The notes: a model not told the origin generated them from the letters alone. A DNA stretch of 64,000 nt from Diplosphaera chodatii (GCA_032358165.1 JAALGY010000015.1:992001-1056000); one strand, 5' to 3'; positions 12,703 to 25,476 are shown, numbered from the stretch's first letter. Made by a program: numbers and translations.

Positions 12703-14170
12703 ATGCAGGTTGATGCCTTCACCGATGTGCCTTTTGGTGGCAACTCCGCTGCAGTGGTGCTCCTGCCGCCAGACACGCAGTTGGATGACGCCACTCGGCA
12801 GAAGATTGCGATGGAGATGAACCTGTCCGAGACGGCGTTTCTTGAGCCGCTGACTGATGCGGGGGAGCCGTACACTGCCAGCGAGGCGCCCCCGTTCCGC
12901 TCAGCATCACGGTTCAGGCTGCGGTGGTTCATGCCAACAGAGGAGAGCGAGCTGTGCGGCCACGCTACTGTCGCATCGGCTGCCGCTCTCATACAAGGTT
13001 TGCTCAGCGTCATGATCCAGCCTGTAGTGGCAGCTCAGTACAATAGGTTGCATTGGGCATTGCACACATTGGCTTTGCGCTGATCACGAGTGACACGTGT
13101 GCACCCCGTGGCCACATGCAGCATGCCGTACTGTTCATGCGAGCAAGCTGGCCTTTGAAAGTGCACAGGTGAGGGGCATCCTGCAGACGAGCCGCTGTTG
13201 TTCGACACTGTGTACAGCGGGCAGCTGTCAGTGCAGCGGCTCAGCCGGGAGGCGCAGCCGCTGCTGCAGTTGGGCATGCCTTGGCGGGCGCCAAATGCCC
13301 CGCCGCCCGACGGCATCACTGCAGACAGCCCTGTGATTCAGGTTGGCACACATGCTTCCAAGCCCTACAAGCGTGTCCGGAAGCAAGCCAGATTCGCCAG
13401 AGTTCTGCATGTGTTTCTTAAACTACGTTCGAGTTGGCAGGCAGCAAGTTGCACTCTGCAGGAGCTGGTGAGTGGCGCTGCCGTTGCAGACCTAGCCTTC
13501 AACAGTGAGCTGCGGTACTTGCTTGTGAGGCTTGCGTCAAACAGTCGCAAGGCACTGGAGGATCTAAAGCCAAACATGGGCAAGCTCAAGTCGGTGGCAC
13601 CGCCGTCTGAGCAACTCCTTGGATACATCGTGACAACAGCAACGGGTGCGCTGCTGTGTCGTGGTGAACACATGCAACACAGCAGCCACTCGGCTGTATG
13701 GACAAGCCTTGTGGCCCCCTGGCTGAGGACGAGCCTTGGTAGCCCAGCTTGAAGCTGGCACATGTGCCGTGTGCAGAGGATGATGACAAGCACGACATTG
13801 CGGTGCGCTTTTGGGCGCCACACACCATCGATTGGGAGGACCCTGTGACAGGTGATGTTCCCGAAGTGCTGCAGCAGCTGCTGCGTGCTGAAAGCCATTG
13901 AACTCCTGCTGGTACACCACAACGCTTGTTAGGCAGCAACTGCCTTGCATGACGCCTTGTGGCGCCATGACAGGCAGCAGCCTTGCTGTCGCTGGCCCGT
14001 ACTGGGCCAAGCGCCTTGGCAAGCCCGTCCTGGCGGCGCGGCAGTGCTCCGCACGGGGAGGAGAGCTGGCGTGTCATGTAGACGAACAATCGCAGCGAGT
14101 AAAGGTCAGTGGACGGAGTGCGCTGGTCATCAGTGGCAAGCTGCACCTGCCACGAACGGCAGAGTTGTAA
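12703..14170 (+). CDS. PhzF-family isomerase-like protein
   Basis: Members share the diaminopimelate-epimerase fold of PhzF. Bacterial PhzF isomerises dihydro-3-hydroxyanthranilate in phenazine synthesis, but most eukaryotic members have no known substrate. Exons join in phase: 12703-12996, then from 13169, with further exons to the stop at 14170. Motifs are QVDAFTDVPFGGNSAAVV at the N-terminus, MNLSETAFLEP (the Glu aligns with the PhzF catalytic Glu), ESELCGHATVASAA, LLFDTVYSGQL, and DWEDPVTG joined across an intron to SSLAVAGPYWAKRLGKP, the family's DPVTGS...PYW signature. The tail has ARQCSARGGELACHVDEQ, typical of the second lobe. The ATG at 12703 gives MQVDAF; the family usually has a few more residues, so a tiny upstream exon is possible. 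Function is not predictable beyond the family. Confidence 0.9.
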
Positions 14171-14620
14171 TGAACATAGCCCGTCACCATAGGTTAGCAA
14201 TGTATATGTCCGGAGGTGGGAATTGCAGCTTAGTATGTACTCATCAGGATACTTGCTGCATAATACTTGCACGTTGTGCTGCGCCCTGCAAGCCCATGAA
14301 TAGCAACAGTGGTGTTGACCTGGGCCCGCAAGTCCTCAACAGTGCTGCAGTGTGGCGACTTGGTGCTTTCATTACAGGGCCGGTCGCAGAATTCAGCATA
14401 ACATTGTCTTTGAGATGCAAACCTTGCCCGCTGTCGCTACTTGCACGTGTCGGACCGTCTGCTAGTTTCATATGTAGAATCAGGCTCGGGGTGTTGTGCA
14501 GCTTGCGCGAGGAGACGTTTGCTCTGAAGCACGGCAACAACTACGTCCCAGGGCTTCAGCCCTGTGCAGTATGAGAACTGCAGCCTTGGTGGCTTGGTTT
14601 GAATGCCTGAGAGAGGTTTC
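14171..14620. other. Intergenic region between the PhzF gene and PAM
   Basis: Two tandem plus-strand genes are separated by about 450 bases holding the 3' end of one and the promoter of the other. An in-frame ATG at 14603 would add six residues to PAM. I see no other feature. Confidence 0.35.
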
Positions 14621-17600
14621 ATGATTCAAACACAATCGATCCTGACGGCTTCGGCATGTGTCCTGTGCATCATTGCCGCGGTCTGCGCGGACGGTGCAGA
14701 CACCGATGTGCAGTTCATCGAAGCCCGCATGGGCGACTTCAAGGTGGACTACGAGGACGCTTACCTTTGCACAGCTGTGCCGCTGCCGGACGAGCCGCTG
14801 AAGCTGGTCGGCATCGAGCCATTGGCAAAGCAGGAGATTGCGCACCATATGCTGTTGTTCGGTGAGCACCCCACCACTGCTCGTGTATGATCAGGAACAG
14901 GAGCGCGTCCGCAACCTGTGACGATGGTATTCAGGTCCAGGGTATCTGCATGTGTTTTTGCCCTGGCTTGCGGATGACGGCGGGTGCTCCGGTGTGTGCA
15001 GGGTGCGAGGCGCCGGCCAGCCAGGACCCAGTGTGGGAGTGCCACATGCGCAGCCCCTGTGGCTCGGGGCCCGAGAACACCATTTCTCACGGCGAGCAGG
15101 TCATGTACGGCTGGGGCCGCGATGCGCCCGGCATGCACCTGCCCCAAGGCGCAGGCTTTTCCGTTGGGCCGCGCACGGGCATACGGATGGCCGTCCTTCA
15201 GGTAAGCTTTGCTGGGACCAACCATGCGTCAGCTGATTGTTGAGGCAGTCCCCCGCAGGCCCAAGAGCGAACAGACAACAGCATGCCGAAGAACCATCAT
15301 CAAGGCTCCACCTGAGATGGCACGTTCTGCTGCTGCTGCAGGTGCACTACCAGATCGTGCGGCCAGAGGGTGACCATACAGGCGTGCGGCTGAAGCTGAC
15401 CCGTGTGCCTCAGCCCATGTCTGCGGGGATGCTGACATACGCAGTTGGCTTTGTGGTGAGCTGTTTTGCAGCTCAACCAGTGTGTGCATCTCAAACCCGA
15501 GGACCACTTCATTGCAAGACTGGCTCCAAGATCCTGATGATTTTGTGGGGCGCAGGTACCTCCCAAGAAGAAGTCGCATCTCGTGCCCAACTCCTGCTGC
15601 TACTCTGGCTTCCAGCCTCTCACCGGCTTTGCCTTCCGCGTGCATGCACACGCCCTGGGCAGGTGTGCACGACAACATCCACACAGTTGCCCTTGCTGGC
15701 CTCAGACGGTGTCATGGACATGTGTCACAGCAGAACCCTGGGCTTTGGCTGCTCTTGCCCGAAAGCCAATCTGGCTTGTGCAGATAGTGCCTAATGCCGC
15801 TCACAGGAGTATCTACATGGAGCGGCGGGAGTATGGGGTGGGAGGCGAGCCCCAGCGCCTTGTGGCGCAGGACCCCCAGGAGCCGCAGGGCTTCTACCCT
15901 GTCACCAAGGTACCTCTGCCATGCTCGAGTCATCCACAGTCTGGAACACGCTGCAGCTGTGGCAACAGCCATGCCCGTTGCCTGCCTGGTTCACTTTGAT
16001 ATCACACCATGTGCAGGGGCTGCGCTTCCTTCCAGGAGATCCTCTGACAGTCACTTGCGACTTTGATTCATCAGAGCGCGATCAGCCCACACCTGCTGGC
16101 AGCGGCTCGAAGGTATAAGATGATCGGGGTCCCGATGCCCTGTCAGCATGCATCATGATGGCAGACCACAGCCTGTGGCATCAGGAGGGAAACGCGTCAC
16201 CTGCAGTGTCCTGCAGCAAGTCGGATCCCGCTGGCACGCGTGCTTTGCTGAACACTGGCGTGTCTCCTGTGCAGAACGAAATGTGCAATATGTACATGAT
16301 GGTCACGTCAGAGATACCCTATTTCATGTCTTGTGGCAACAGGTGACTTCTAAGACTGGCAGTCACGCTGGACAGTGATCTCCCAACCAGACATCACTGC
16401 TGTCGTGCTGTGCTGACATGCGTGACCCTCGAATGACGTCCTGCAGTGCGGAGGCCATCCATCTTGGGGGTCCTGGTGGTGTGCCAGAGGGCTTGTCATT
16501 GGTGCCTGAGCTGGGCTCGCGATGGCAGCCACCGCCGCCGCTCTCACAAGCAGCAAAGTCCAGCAGCAGCACACAGGCAGTCAAACTTGGGCAGGTCTCA
16601 GGTAACACCCCTTGTCAGGAGTAGGCACTCAAGGCGTGCCCACCTGGGCATGAGCAGCGGACTGGCTGCTGCGCCTGGACTTCCATGGTAGTTCCTATTT
16701 GCCATCAGCAGACACTCCCGTGATGACCATGATGATGGTACACTGCAAAAGGGGTTGTTATGAATTGTCAGGTGTGGCAGCGGGGGTGGACACCGACACG
16801 TTGTGGGTGCTGCACCGGGGCGACCGCGTCTGGGCAGCAGACACATTCAAGCCCGGCGACGGTGGGGAGCACATCGCCAACGAGACACCTATTGCTGCCG
16901 ACACTGTGCTGCAGCTTGCAAAGGACACTGGCGCCGTGCTCAGGTGGGCCAAGAGTGCCCTCTGGGCATGCTAAGATTACTGATTCGCATGTAGGATCTT
17001 TGGTGTTTGCATGGTTGCATGGAACCTGCATGGTTGCTGCAGCCTGTTGCTGCCTGTCACCAGTGCGCTGTGGAGTGCCCTGAAGACTTACGAGGCATCC
17101 TCGACGTACCGCCAATGTGCATGACTGGACTGAGTGAATGAGCTCTATACAGCTGGTTTGAGTTCAATGAACTGGTGCGCCTCATGCGCAGGTCCTGGGG
17201 AGCCGGCACGCTCATCATGCCGCACTCCATCGCCGTCAACCCCACAGATGGTGCCATCTGGGTCACAGATGTGGGGCTACACCAGGCCCTAAAGTTCGAT
17301 GAGCACGGCAAGCAGCTCCTGGCAGTTGGGCAGCGACTGCAGCCGGGGCATGGTGCCGCTCACCTGTGCAAGCCAACGGCGGTGCGGTTGCCTTGCCATG
17401 TACATGGCGTCTGCTGTCAACAGAAGAGCGCTTTGCAGACCAGCAGCATCTGAGGCGCCACCGATGTTAGGCAGCCATGCCAACATGCAGGTGGCCTTCT
17501 CGAGGAATGGTGACGTGTTTGTGGCCGATGGCTACTGCAACTCGCGTGTCATGCAGTATGCGGCAGATGGCACCTTTGTGCAGCAGTATACCCACCCGGA

Positions 17601-19777
17601 GGTGTGGCAATGCTGAAGCTACTGCTAGCTCATATACTGCTGCGATGAAACCATATTAGGACTGTCCTCAAGATACCTTCGGAAGAGCATGACATCAGTC
17701 ATTGCGAGGCGCAGGCGGACATGCAGATCCCGCACGGCCTTGTGGTGGACGACTGTCAGCAGGCCCTGTACGTTGCAGACCGTGAGCGTGCCGCCGTGCA
17801 CCGGTTCAAATTCACGGAAAGTCGGCAACCACTGGCCGTATCAGATGCAGACTCCGCCAGAGCCGTCGCTGACACCGGAACACGGCTGCGGCTCCGACGG
17901 CAGCTGCTGAGCCTTTCTGCTGCTCAGGACGGTGCTAGGGTGCGCACTGCTGCTAGTCTCACAGCATCAGCACATGGCTGGCGTCAGCAGCGGCACCAGC
18001 GGCAGCGCTCCCTCCTACAGGGGCCAGGCGCAGCAGTGGATGCTGGGGAAGCGGAACCAGAAGGCAGCAGCAGCACAGAGGCAACGGCAACAGCAGAAGC
18101 AGAAGCCCCAGACACAGCTAACGGATCAACCAGAATCTCAAGCTTCAGCGGCGCAGTGGAGGAGACAGCCTCAAGCGCCACCACGGCGCCCGACATGACT
18201 GCGGACTTGAGCGAGTTTGGACCGGTGTATGGGCTGACGGCGGGGCCATACGGCTCGCTGCTGGCGCTGTGCTGGGACCGGGGCGCCGATCGCGTGTGGC
18301 TGCTGCTGCTCGACTTCGCCGCTGGTGCGCAGCTGGTGCAACTCCCAACACAACCGCCCCCTTCATCACCTGCAGACACCAACATGTACCCCGTCAGCCT
18401 GGGGCCCTGAGCTGGCGTGGTGCAGGCCACCCTCGGACAGGGACCTGGGCTGCCAGTGTATCTCAGCTTGCAGCTTGCGTGTGCTGCAGGGCTGGCCGAC
18501 GTGGCGCGCAAGTGGGAGGTGCGGGGCGTGGGGGCGCCCCACGACCTGGCCCTCAACGCGGCGCCGCTGGAGATCACCGGCCCCGGGGAGCGCGCCCTCG
18601 CCGTCTACATCTCCGAGACCCGGGAGGCCGGCAGCTCCCTCCGCAAGTTCATCCTGCTGCCCGATGGTGCGGCCCCTGCGTGACCCCGCCACCTGCGCTG
18701 CCCGTGGGCAGCCCTGTGTGCTGCTGTCACACCACCATGCCGTGCCTCGACATTGTTCTTGACTTCAGTCAGCCAACCGACTGCCGAGGTGCTGCTGCTG
18801 CAGGTCTCACGCTGGAGGCACCTGCTGGGGCTGAAGTGAGCAGCGGCCACCAGGAGCCTGCGGCAGAGCAGGGCAGCACACAGCTGGGCCCACCTGCGGA
18901 GTCGCAGTCGGGTGCAGAGGGCCAACCGCAGGGGCCTGGGGACCAGCAGCCGGACGCAGCAGGACAGGCGGCAGCTCAGCCGGGCGCAGCTGCAGCACAC
19001 AGCGCGGTGCCTGATGACGGGGCGCTGACGGCTGCAGCGGGGGGCCACCCCGCCTCGGGCACTGGCGAGACTGCGGATGACCTGCAGCCGCAGAGCGCGG
19101 GCGACCGGGCGGCAGCAGAGCAGCTCATGAGAGAGGAGGTGGGTGGGGCTGATGCAGCGCTTGAACCCCTAGTGCCCCTTGGAATGTGCTATCATGTGTG
19201 CATGTGGAACGTGTATGCTGTGTCGGGTCACATGGGGCTGTGGTGCTGTGTCAGGCGGCCAAGGCGGCCCAGCAGGCGCAGCTGTCCTTGGCGGCGACGG
19301 CTGGCCTGCAGCAGGAGCCGCTGCCCAAGGCTGCTGACGAGCTGGTGGCGATGTCCCAGGACCCTCAGACGGTGCGGTGCTGTGCTCGAATTGTGGTGGT
19401 TCCGGCTGGCGTGATCGCCTCTTCTGGGTCGGATCCCAGTCAACACCGCAAGTCTGCCCCGTCCCCCAGAAGCGATGATGGGCTCACACAGTGCTTCTGT
19501 TCTGCAGGCCCCCAAGCACGAGGATGGCGGCTGGCGTAGCGCTGGGGCGCGCCTGCTGCTGATGGGCCTGCCATTTGCCGCAGTGTTTGCTGGCATGGCC
19601 GCGGTGCGGCATGTGCTGTGCAGCGCGGCAGTGGCTGCAGTGTCAAACATTTTCGTAGCAGACTTCGGTAGCAGGAAGTCATGACTGACCTATGTTCATG
19701 CGCAGGTACTGTGGTGGCGGATCCGCAAAGCTCAGGCCGGCTTTCGGCCTGTGCCAACAAGGGAGTGGCAGACTTGA
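14621..19777 (+). CDS. PAM: Bifunctional peptidylglycine alpha-amidating monooxygenase (PHM-PAL-TM)
   Basis: PAM converts glycine-extended peptides to alpha-amidated peptides in the secretory pathway. PHM hydroxylates with copper and ascorbate, and PAL then cleaves with zinc. The sequence shows a signal peptide (MIQTQSILTASACVLCIIAA), then PHM with the CuA ligands EIAHHMLLFG and VLQVHYQIV, and the CuB ligands FRVHAHALG (HxH) and NEMCNMYMM (Met). PAL follows as NHL/beta-propeller repeats: IMPHSIAVN, GAIWVTDVGLHQALKF, DVFVADGYCNSRVMQY, QIPHGLVVDD, LYVADRERAAVHRF and GVGAPHDLALN, carrying the three conserved His. An Ala/Gln/Glu-rich linker (about 18.8-19.4 kb) leads to a transmembrane helix (LLLMGLPFAAVFAGMAAV) and a short cytosolic tail (VLWWRIRKAQAGF...) ending at 19777. 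The domain order matches animal PAM. ATG 14621 gives the best signal peptide; ATG 14603 is the alternative. Confidence 0.93.
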
Positions 19778-20105
19778 GGTAGACACTCCGCAGGAAGTGA
19801 ACTCTGGTGAAGTTGATTGCAGGATGCACATTGCGCATAGGTGCATGTTCAGGGTTTAGTTTGGTACTGTTGAAGTGTTTCATGCTGTCGGCCGCAGCGT
19901 CAGAGTGCACTTGTTGACGTTGGTGAGATTTGTATCAAGGTGCTACTTCGATTCATGTTTCAGATCGCTTCATTAGGCAGCGTCGTTCTGGGTTAGCATA
20001 GTCCTGCATTGTACTGTATCATGAATGACTGCGACAGACGCTTCTGTCAAACATCCACCTGCCTCTTCTGATCAAGGCATGTGCCCTGCTCGCTGAGCAC
20101 TTGTG
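19778..20105. other. Convergent 3' region between PAM and the NUP43-like gene
   Basis: The two genes end toward each other here. The bases presumably hold both 3' UTRs, and no coding or structured element was recognised. Confidence 0.35.
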
Positions 20106-22473
20106 TCATGACGTTCTGCGGTGCATGTACACCAGACACTCCTGCTCTGTGACTGCCAGCAGCTCGGAGCCCTGCTCGTCGAACGACAGCATGGCCGCGT
20201 CCTCGCTGTACAGCGCCTCCGCCCGCCACCCGTCTCCCGAGTCGCCCTGCTCCGCCTGGGGGGCGGGCGCAGCGGGATCAGCCAGCTTTCAGACACGTTG
20301 TGGTTGCCTTATCACAGACCGGGTACAGCTGGCAGTAGCCAATCTTTGCAAGAGGGCAAGCCCACCATGCCGCTGGAGAGACCGTCCTCCCGCTGCTGAC
20401 CTGGGCCCGCCATGCCCAGAATGCCGCCCTGAGTGCAAAACAGCACCCGCGGCTGCGCGGCAGAGCCGCTGCCGACCGCGTCACTGGTGTCGAACTCGAC
20501 CTGCAAGCCATGATGTCGGACTATCACTTTCAAGGCGTGAAACTCCAGATACGGCAGACATAGCTCAATTTCTGCCTGCGAATGATACGAGAGGCCACAG
20601 GGTGTGCCCTGCGACAATGCACCCCAGCCTCCCATGCAATGGTGCTGACCTGCAGCACGGCATCGGTGCCAGGCTGGTCGAGGGCTGCCTGCTGCGGGGG
20701 CGCGTCGTCCCTGAAGCGCAGGTCCCATGTGGCCACAGAGCCGTCTGATGCGCCGGTGGCCGCCAGGTGCGGCTGCGCGGGATGCACTGCCAGGCTGTGG
20801 ATGCGCCGCCGGGGACCCTGCACACCAAGCTCACGGCATGTCCGCAGGCATGTCCAAAGGTGCCGAAACGCACGGTCCTACCCACCAACACTTTGCATTT
20901 CTGCGCAGCCCGTACGCACTTGCCATCAAGCGCGGAGTGCCTGAAGAATGAGACGACGAGCTGAACACCTGAGCGGCGTCAGCGGCTGCGCTGCCGGCGG
21001 CGCCCCAGGCGAGGGGGGACCGCCCCACCGGCTTGCCCGGGACCCGCTTGTCCCACAGCTCCAGGCCACCTGCACAGTGTTGGCTGCCACATCAGCCTGG
21101 GGCAGAGCGACAGCATACTCAAGCGTCACCCACGCCTTGCAGCACAGCTGCAGGGTGCCCAGAGAGCAGGTTGCTGGGTGGGGCGCGCGCGGCGAGGCAG
21201 CAGCCACCCCTGCCTGTGGTGCCGGCGGAAACAAGCGTCTCGGGTGACGACCAGGCCAGCGCCCAGAAGGAGGTGCTCCGCCCGCAGTCGGCGAACGGCT
21301 GCTGCGGCTGCGCAGGCGGCGGCGCCTGCGCCATCTCAAAGAAGCAGTCTCCAGGAAGTATCGGTAGGGCATGCGGCTGCATGTCACGTAAGGAATGCGG
21401 GCAGCCCCTCCTCCAGGCTTGCAAACACAGCAGAAGATGCAGCAGCTCGCACAGCAACAGGTGATGCGCCCGCACCCTGGCTGGAAGCAGGAAGATGCGG
21501 CCGTCGAGGCCGGCGGTGGCCAGCTCCCCCGTGTCGCGCTGCACCGCCAGCGCCGCCACCGGGCCCGCATGCAGCTGCGCCCAGGGCAGCAGGTCCGCCC
21601 CCTCGAAGCCCCCGCCCCGCAGCTGCATGATAGTTTTGAAAATCAACATTCCGCGTGCCACATGTGGGGCAGGCCACATTGAGGCAGGTGCAAGCAGGCA
21701 GCAGTCCTGATTGGTCGATTGGGGTTCGTGTGCCTGGGCTCCCGGCTGCCTGGCAGCGGCCACACCTGGATGTCCTGGGGCCCAGCTCCAGGCGCGAGCG
21801 GCACTGCCAGCATGAGGCGGCACACCGCGCCGAACTCACCGCCGCTGAAGATCGCCACCTCACCGCCACCAAAGTCGGCGACCTGCCGTGCATCGAGCCG
21901 TGTGAGCGCATCGAGCCATGAATGGCTTTTCCGTTCAGGCGGGGGCTGAATGTGATTCAGCAGCCAATATCATGCAAACTATGCAGCCGGCAACTTATCA
22001 TCTTAGTTCTGGCGTCCTGCAGCCGTTGTGCCAGCATGCAACGGCCGGAGACCTGCAGGGCGGTGGTGCGGCCGGGGTGCCGCCAGGACGCCAGCCGCTG
22101 CGGGGTGGCATCCACCACAGCACCCTGCGCCAAGCGCACCCTCAGGCCCATCACGGCCAGGTGCTCCTCCTGCGCCACGTTTGCCACAAGCTCAGCAAGA
22201 GCCTGCTGGACCATACTCATGCGTGATGATGGCTGTGAAGCGTCGAGTCAGGTGTGCATGTCGCAGCATTATGCAGCATTAGCCCGCTGTGCTGGCAGGC
22301 CTGCTGCTGCATCATCGGACCTGCACGTCCTCGACGTAGGTGCCCACTGCGAACAGCTTGTACACAGTGACCACGCCGTCAGCATCCGGCGGGCCGGGCG
22401 GCGGGCCAGGAAGCCACGCAACATGGCTGGCCTGCAGCCGCAGGAAGTGCCGTGACAGGTGTCGCACGTCCAT
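20106..22473 (-). CDS. WD40-repeat protein, probable nucleoporin NUP43
   Basis: NUP43 is a beta-propeller subunit of the Nup107-160 (Y) complex of the nuclear pore. The start at 22473 gives MDVRHLSRHFLRLQASHVAW followed by VVTVYKLFAVGTY. Later exons contain blades: VADFGGGEVAIFSGGEFG, DIQVWPLPGS, HAGPVAALAVQRDTGELATA then LDGRIFLLPAR, SFWALAWSSPETLVSAGT, LELWDKRVPGKPVGRSPL, HSLAVHPAQPHLAATG then SDGSVATWDLRF, and a last blade ending LLAVTEQECLVYMHRRTS. The stop is at 20106-20108. The run of an LDGRI blade, an LELWD blade and a HPxQxHxAATGxxDGSxxxWD blade parallels NUP43, but divergent WD40 proteins are hard to place by eye. Other scaffold WD40 proteins remain possible. Exon borders between 20.4 and 21.2 kb are approximate. 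Confidence 0.62.
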
Positions 22474-23017
22474 CCTCGTTGCTATCTTGACTATCCAGCC
22501 TAGATGAGATCACTCGTGCAAATGCATGCTGCGCAATCCGTGATGATGATCTGGCCGGCACAGCCGTCTCTTGGACTCAAGAGCGAAGGGATAACTACCA
22601 AAGATAGTCTGTGTGCATTAAAAGCTGAACTCTCGATATGTGCTGCAAGCTGCAAACACCGATTGACCGGCTCGACATCCCAATCATGTTTGAAGTTTCA
22701 TCAATGCTGAAGACAGCTTCATCCGTGCGATTCTGCTGCGATCACGCTCATGACTCTGTTTGATCATCACACGCAGCAGAGATGTTTTGCGAGCGTCCGC
22801 ATGCATCGACATGGTTGTGGTCACCATCATAGCTGCTTCGTGCCGGCGGGCTGCAGACATGCATGAAGACGCTGATCTTCGCTGCTTGCTGGTCAGCAGG
22901 CCTTCCTGCCGAGAGGACTGTTCTGCGACCCTGCTGGTTGTGCGGGCTGACCGATACACATTGCAGTGGGCATAGATCAGCTTGCGGCTGCACAGAAGCG
23001 GCGCCATAGTGTCGACC
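22474..23017. other. Divergent intergenic region between the NUP43-like gene and LSM11
   Basis: These 544 bases separate two divergent starts and should contain both promoters. Local base composition is more AT-rich than the neighbouring exons. No gene or clear motif was recognised. Confidence 0.35.
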
Positions 23018-25476
23018 ATGGGCGATGATGAAGCCAGTCAGCTGTCGCTGGATTACAACGGCAGCCAGTCGCCATTGCCTCCGTCGCCCGTCCTGGCAAG
23101 GGGCCGCCGGTACTTCGGCCATGTCGACCGCAAGATGCAGCCAATCGACGGAGGAGCACCAGCTGGTAAGCATGTTTGACTGGTATGCGGAGGAGTCATT
23201 GCACCGTGCATCCCTTAACATATAATGACGCGATATCACTCATGCTGTTGCAAATTTGCAGCTGAGCCATCAGCGGCCACACGCGGTGACCGGTCAGAGG
23301 CTGCGACAGCTGCAGAACCCCTGCGCACACACCACAGCAGCCACCATAGCGGAACCATGCGAGAAGCCCCAGCAGATGTAGTGCTGTCAGGCAGCCGCAC
23401 TGCCGCTCCGCACCGCACAGAGCACCGCCGGCAAGCACCAGAACGCCGACACGACGCCGGGTCAGACGCCACATGGTCAGCACGGGGCGGCAGGGATGCT
23501 GCCAGGGACTGCGGCGGCGGAGAAGAGCCTGAGAGGAGGCGCGGCACACGGGACAGCGATAGCAGGCATCGGCATCACAGTCCAGTGCCCAAGCGGCATC
23601 ACAGTAGCGCTGAGAGAGCTGACGGTGCCCGCAGGCGAGGCAGCAGCAGCGGCAGATCCCCCAATGCTGACCTGTTTGGCTCTAGGTCCGGCGGCCGCGA
23701 CATGGTTGCAGACAGGCAGTTGCCTGCGCGAACGTCTGACCATCGGCGCAGCGGGCCGGCAGGGGAGCGGCAGCGCGGGGTCAGCCGTTCCCCGGGGCGC
23801 CGCCGCCACCGGAGCAGGTCACCAGGCGACCGCCGTGCTGCCAGCCCGCAGCGGCAGCTGAGGCAGTCCCATGACAGCGGCTCCGCACGGCATCACTCGC
23901 AGTCCAGTCGCGCTGCAGCTGGCCGCAACGACGACACGCGGCGGCGTCTGCGGAGGCACCCTTCGCCGACAGCACTGCCAGATGACCAGCAGCGCGGGCG
24001 TGCGCCGGATGCAGCAGTCGGGCGGCGGCCTCCCGAGGCAGCGCCCATGTCGCAGCCGCCACGCCAGCACGCAGTCGATGCGCGGGTGGACTTCTGCTCG
24101 CCGCAGTTTGATGCCCTGCTGGCACTGTACACCCCAGAGTGAGCCTCCTCCGGCTGGCCAACCAGATGCTGTTCGTGAGCCTTGCAGCACATTGGCAATG
24201 TTATGTGCAAACATTGCAACGGCAAACATTTCATGATGCCGTTTCTTGCGATGTCACAGCCACGGGGTGAGGGGCCTGTGTGACCGTTGCCGCAGGCTGC
24301 AGCTACCGAACCCTAGGGCAGCACCGCTCGACTTCGTGATGCAGTGTCGCAACCTGCTTCCTCCTGAAGACGAACACTGGCTGCCGCCTGTGGATAGGAG
24401 CATGCCATCGGTGAGGCAACCATGTGCGCAACACCACCTAATTTGTATGCCAGCTGTTGCTCTACTGCCACCATTGGTTCGTCGCCACCTGAACTCAGCA
24501 ACGTGGCGAAGTTTTGACATGACACATCAGCTGCAAGCCGGGTGACGTGCAAGTTTCGGCGCAGAAATCGCAGCTGGCCCGGGAGGCGCAGGGCAGCCGC
24601 ACAGGCAATGCTGCGGCGGCGGCTGCCAAGGCCGCAGCCAGGGAGGCACCCCTGGACACCATCGCGGGTTTTATTCAGGTTTCTGAAAAACGTGCATCAC
24701 AAGCACTGTGACGACTATCGCTTTGCTTTGCAGCGGCCCGGTGGCACACTTTGCCGCTGACCTTGCATCACTTCAGTCTGTTCGTCCTGCCACTGCAGGC
24801 TGGGCCGCTGATGCTGCTGAAGCAGGCGTACGAGGCACGTGGGGCGGTGCGTGTTGTGACGCGCCATGCTCGCGGCGTCCGAGGCGTCGCCACAGGTGCG
24901 AGTCAGCTTGGTTTGTGGCACGCCGCGAAGAAGCTAGCAGATGCGGTGGCTGGGCTCTCAACTGTGCACCCCGGACGCGTGCCAATTGGCAACTCCGCCC
25001 GTCAGCTTCCCTGACACGAGTGGCATTGTGCAGGCATGCTGCTTGGCTTCGACAAGCACATGAACCTGATCCTGCGCGACGTTGAGGAGACGTACACGGT
25101 GCTGGTACGGGTGTGCCGGCAGCTGCCGCCACGCACGGCCAATGGCGCACATGCTGCGGACACTGCGCCTTCAGCGTCAAACACAACACCCCTCACGCCC
25201 AGCCTCAGCACAGCGCGGGAGCCGGAAGGAGCTGTGGCAGGGCCTGCTGCTGCAGCTTCCGAGCCCTCTGCCAGCAGTGGCGCTGCTGCCCCGGGGCGCT
25301 GGCGGTCGGGCCGCAAGCAGGAAGTGCGGAGGCGGTCACTGCGACAGGTGTTTGTCCGCGGCGACAACATTGTGCTTGTCAGCCGTGTCGGTGCCTCGAC
25401 TGAGCCTGATCGTGAGGAGTCAGGTCGGAGGACTTCACCTCAGCAAGTGGGGACCAGTACACAGGCGCAAAGGTGA
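23018..25476 (+). CDS. LSM11: LSm11-like U7 snRNP Sm-ring protein
   Basis: LSm11 replaces SmD2 in the U7 snRNP ring, which recognises and helps cleave replication-dependent histone pre-mRNAs. The start is ATG 23018 (MGDDEASQLSLDYNG). A long Arg/Ser/His-rich disordered N-terminal region follows (about residues 50-340; SRSPGRRRHRSRSPGDRR). The segment FCSPQFDALLALYTPE matches the FDPLLALY motif of LSm11. The split Sm domain has Sm1 as GPLMLLKQAYEARGAVRVV, GVRGVATG joined in phase to MLLGFDKHMNLILRDVEETY, then a long insert. Sm2 is RSLRQVFVRGDNIVLVSRV, like the FIRGENVLLV end of animal LSm11. The stop is at 25474-25476. The long insert between Sm1 and Sm2 is what separates LSm11 from canonical Sm proteins. 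Confidence 0.86.

Noticed and set aside
18269..19414. 381-residue plus-strand open frame as a separate gene
   Set aside because: Its middle part (about 18807-19136) is best read as the disordered linker exon of PAM; the flanks are out-of-frame sequence over PAL exons and introns.
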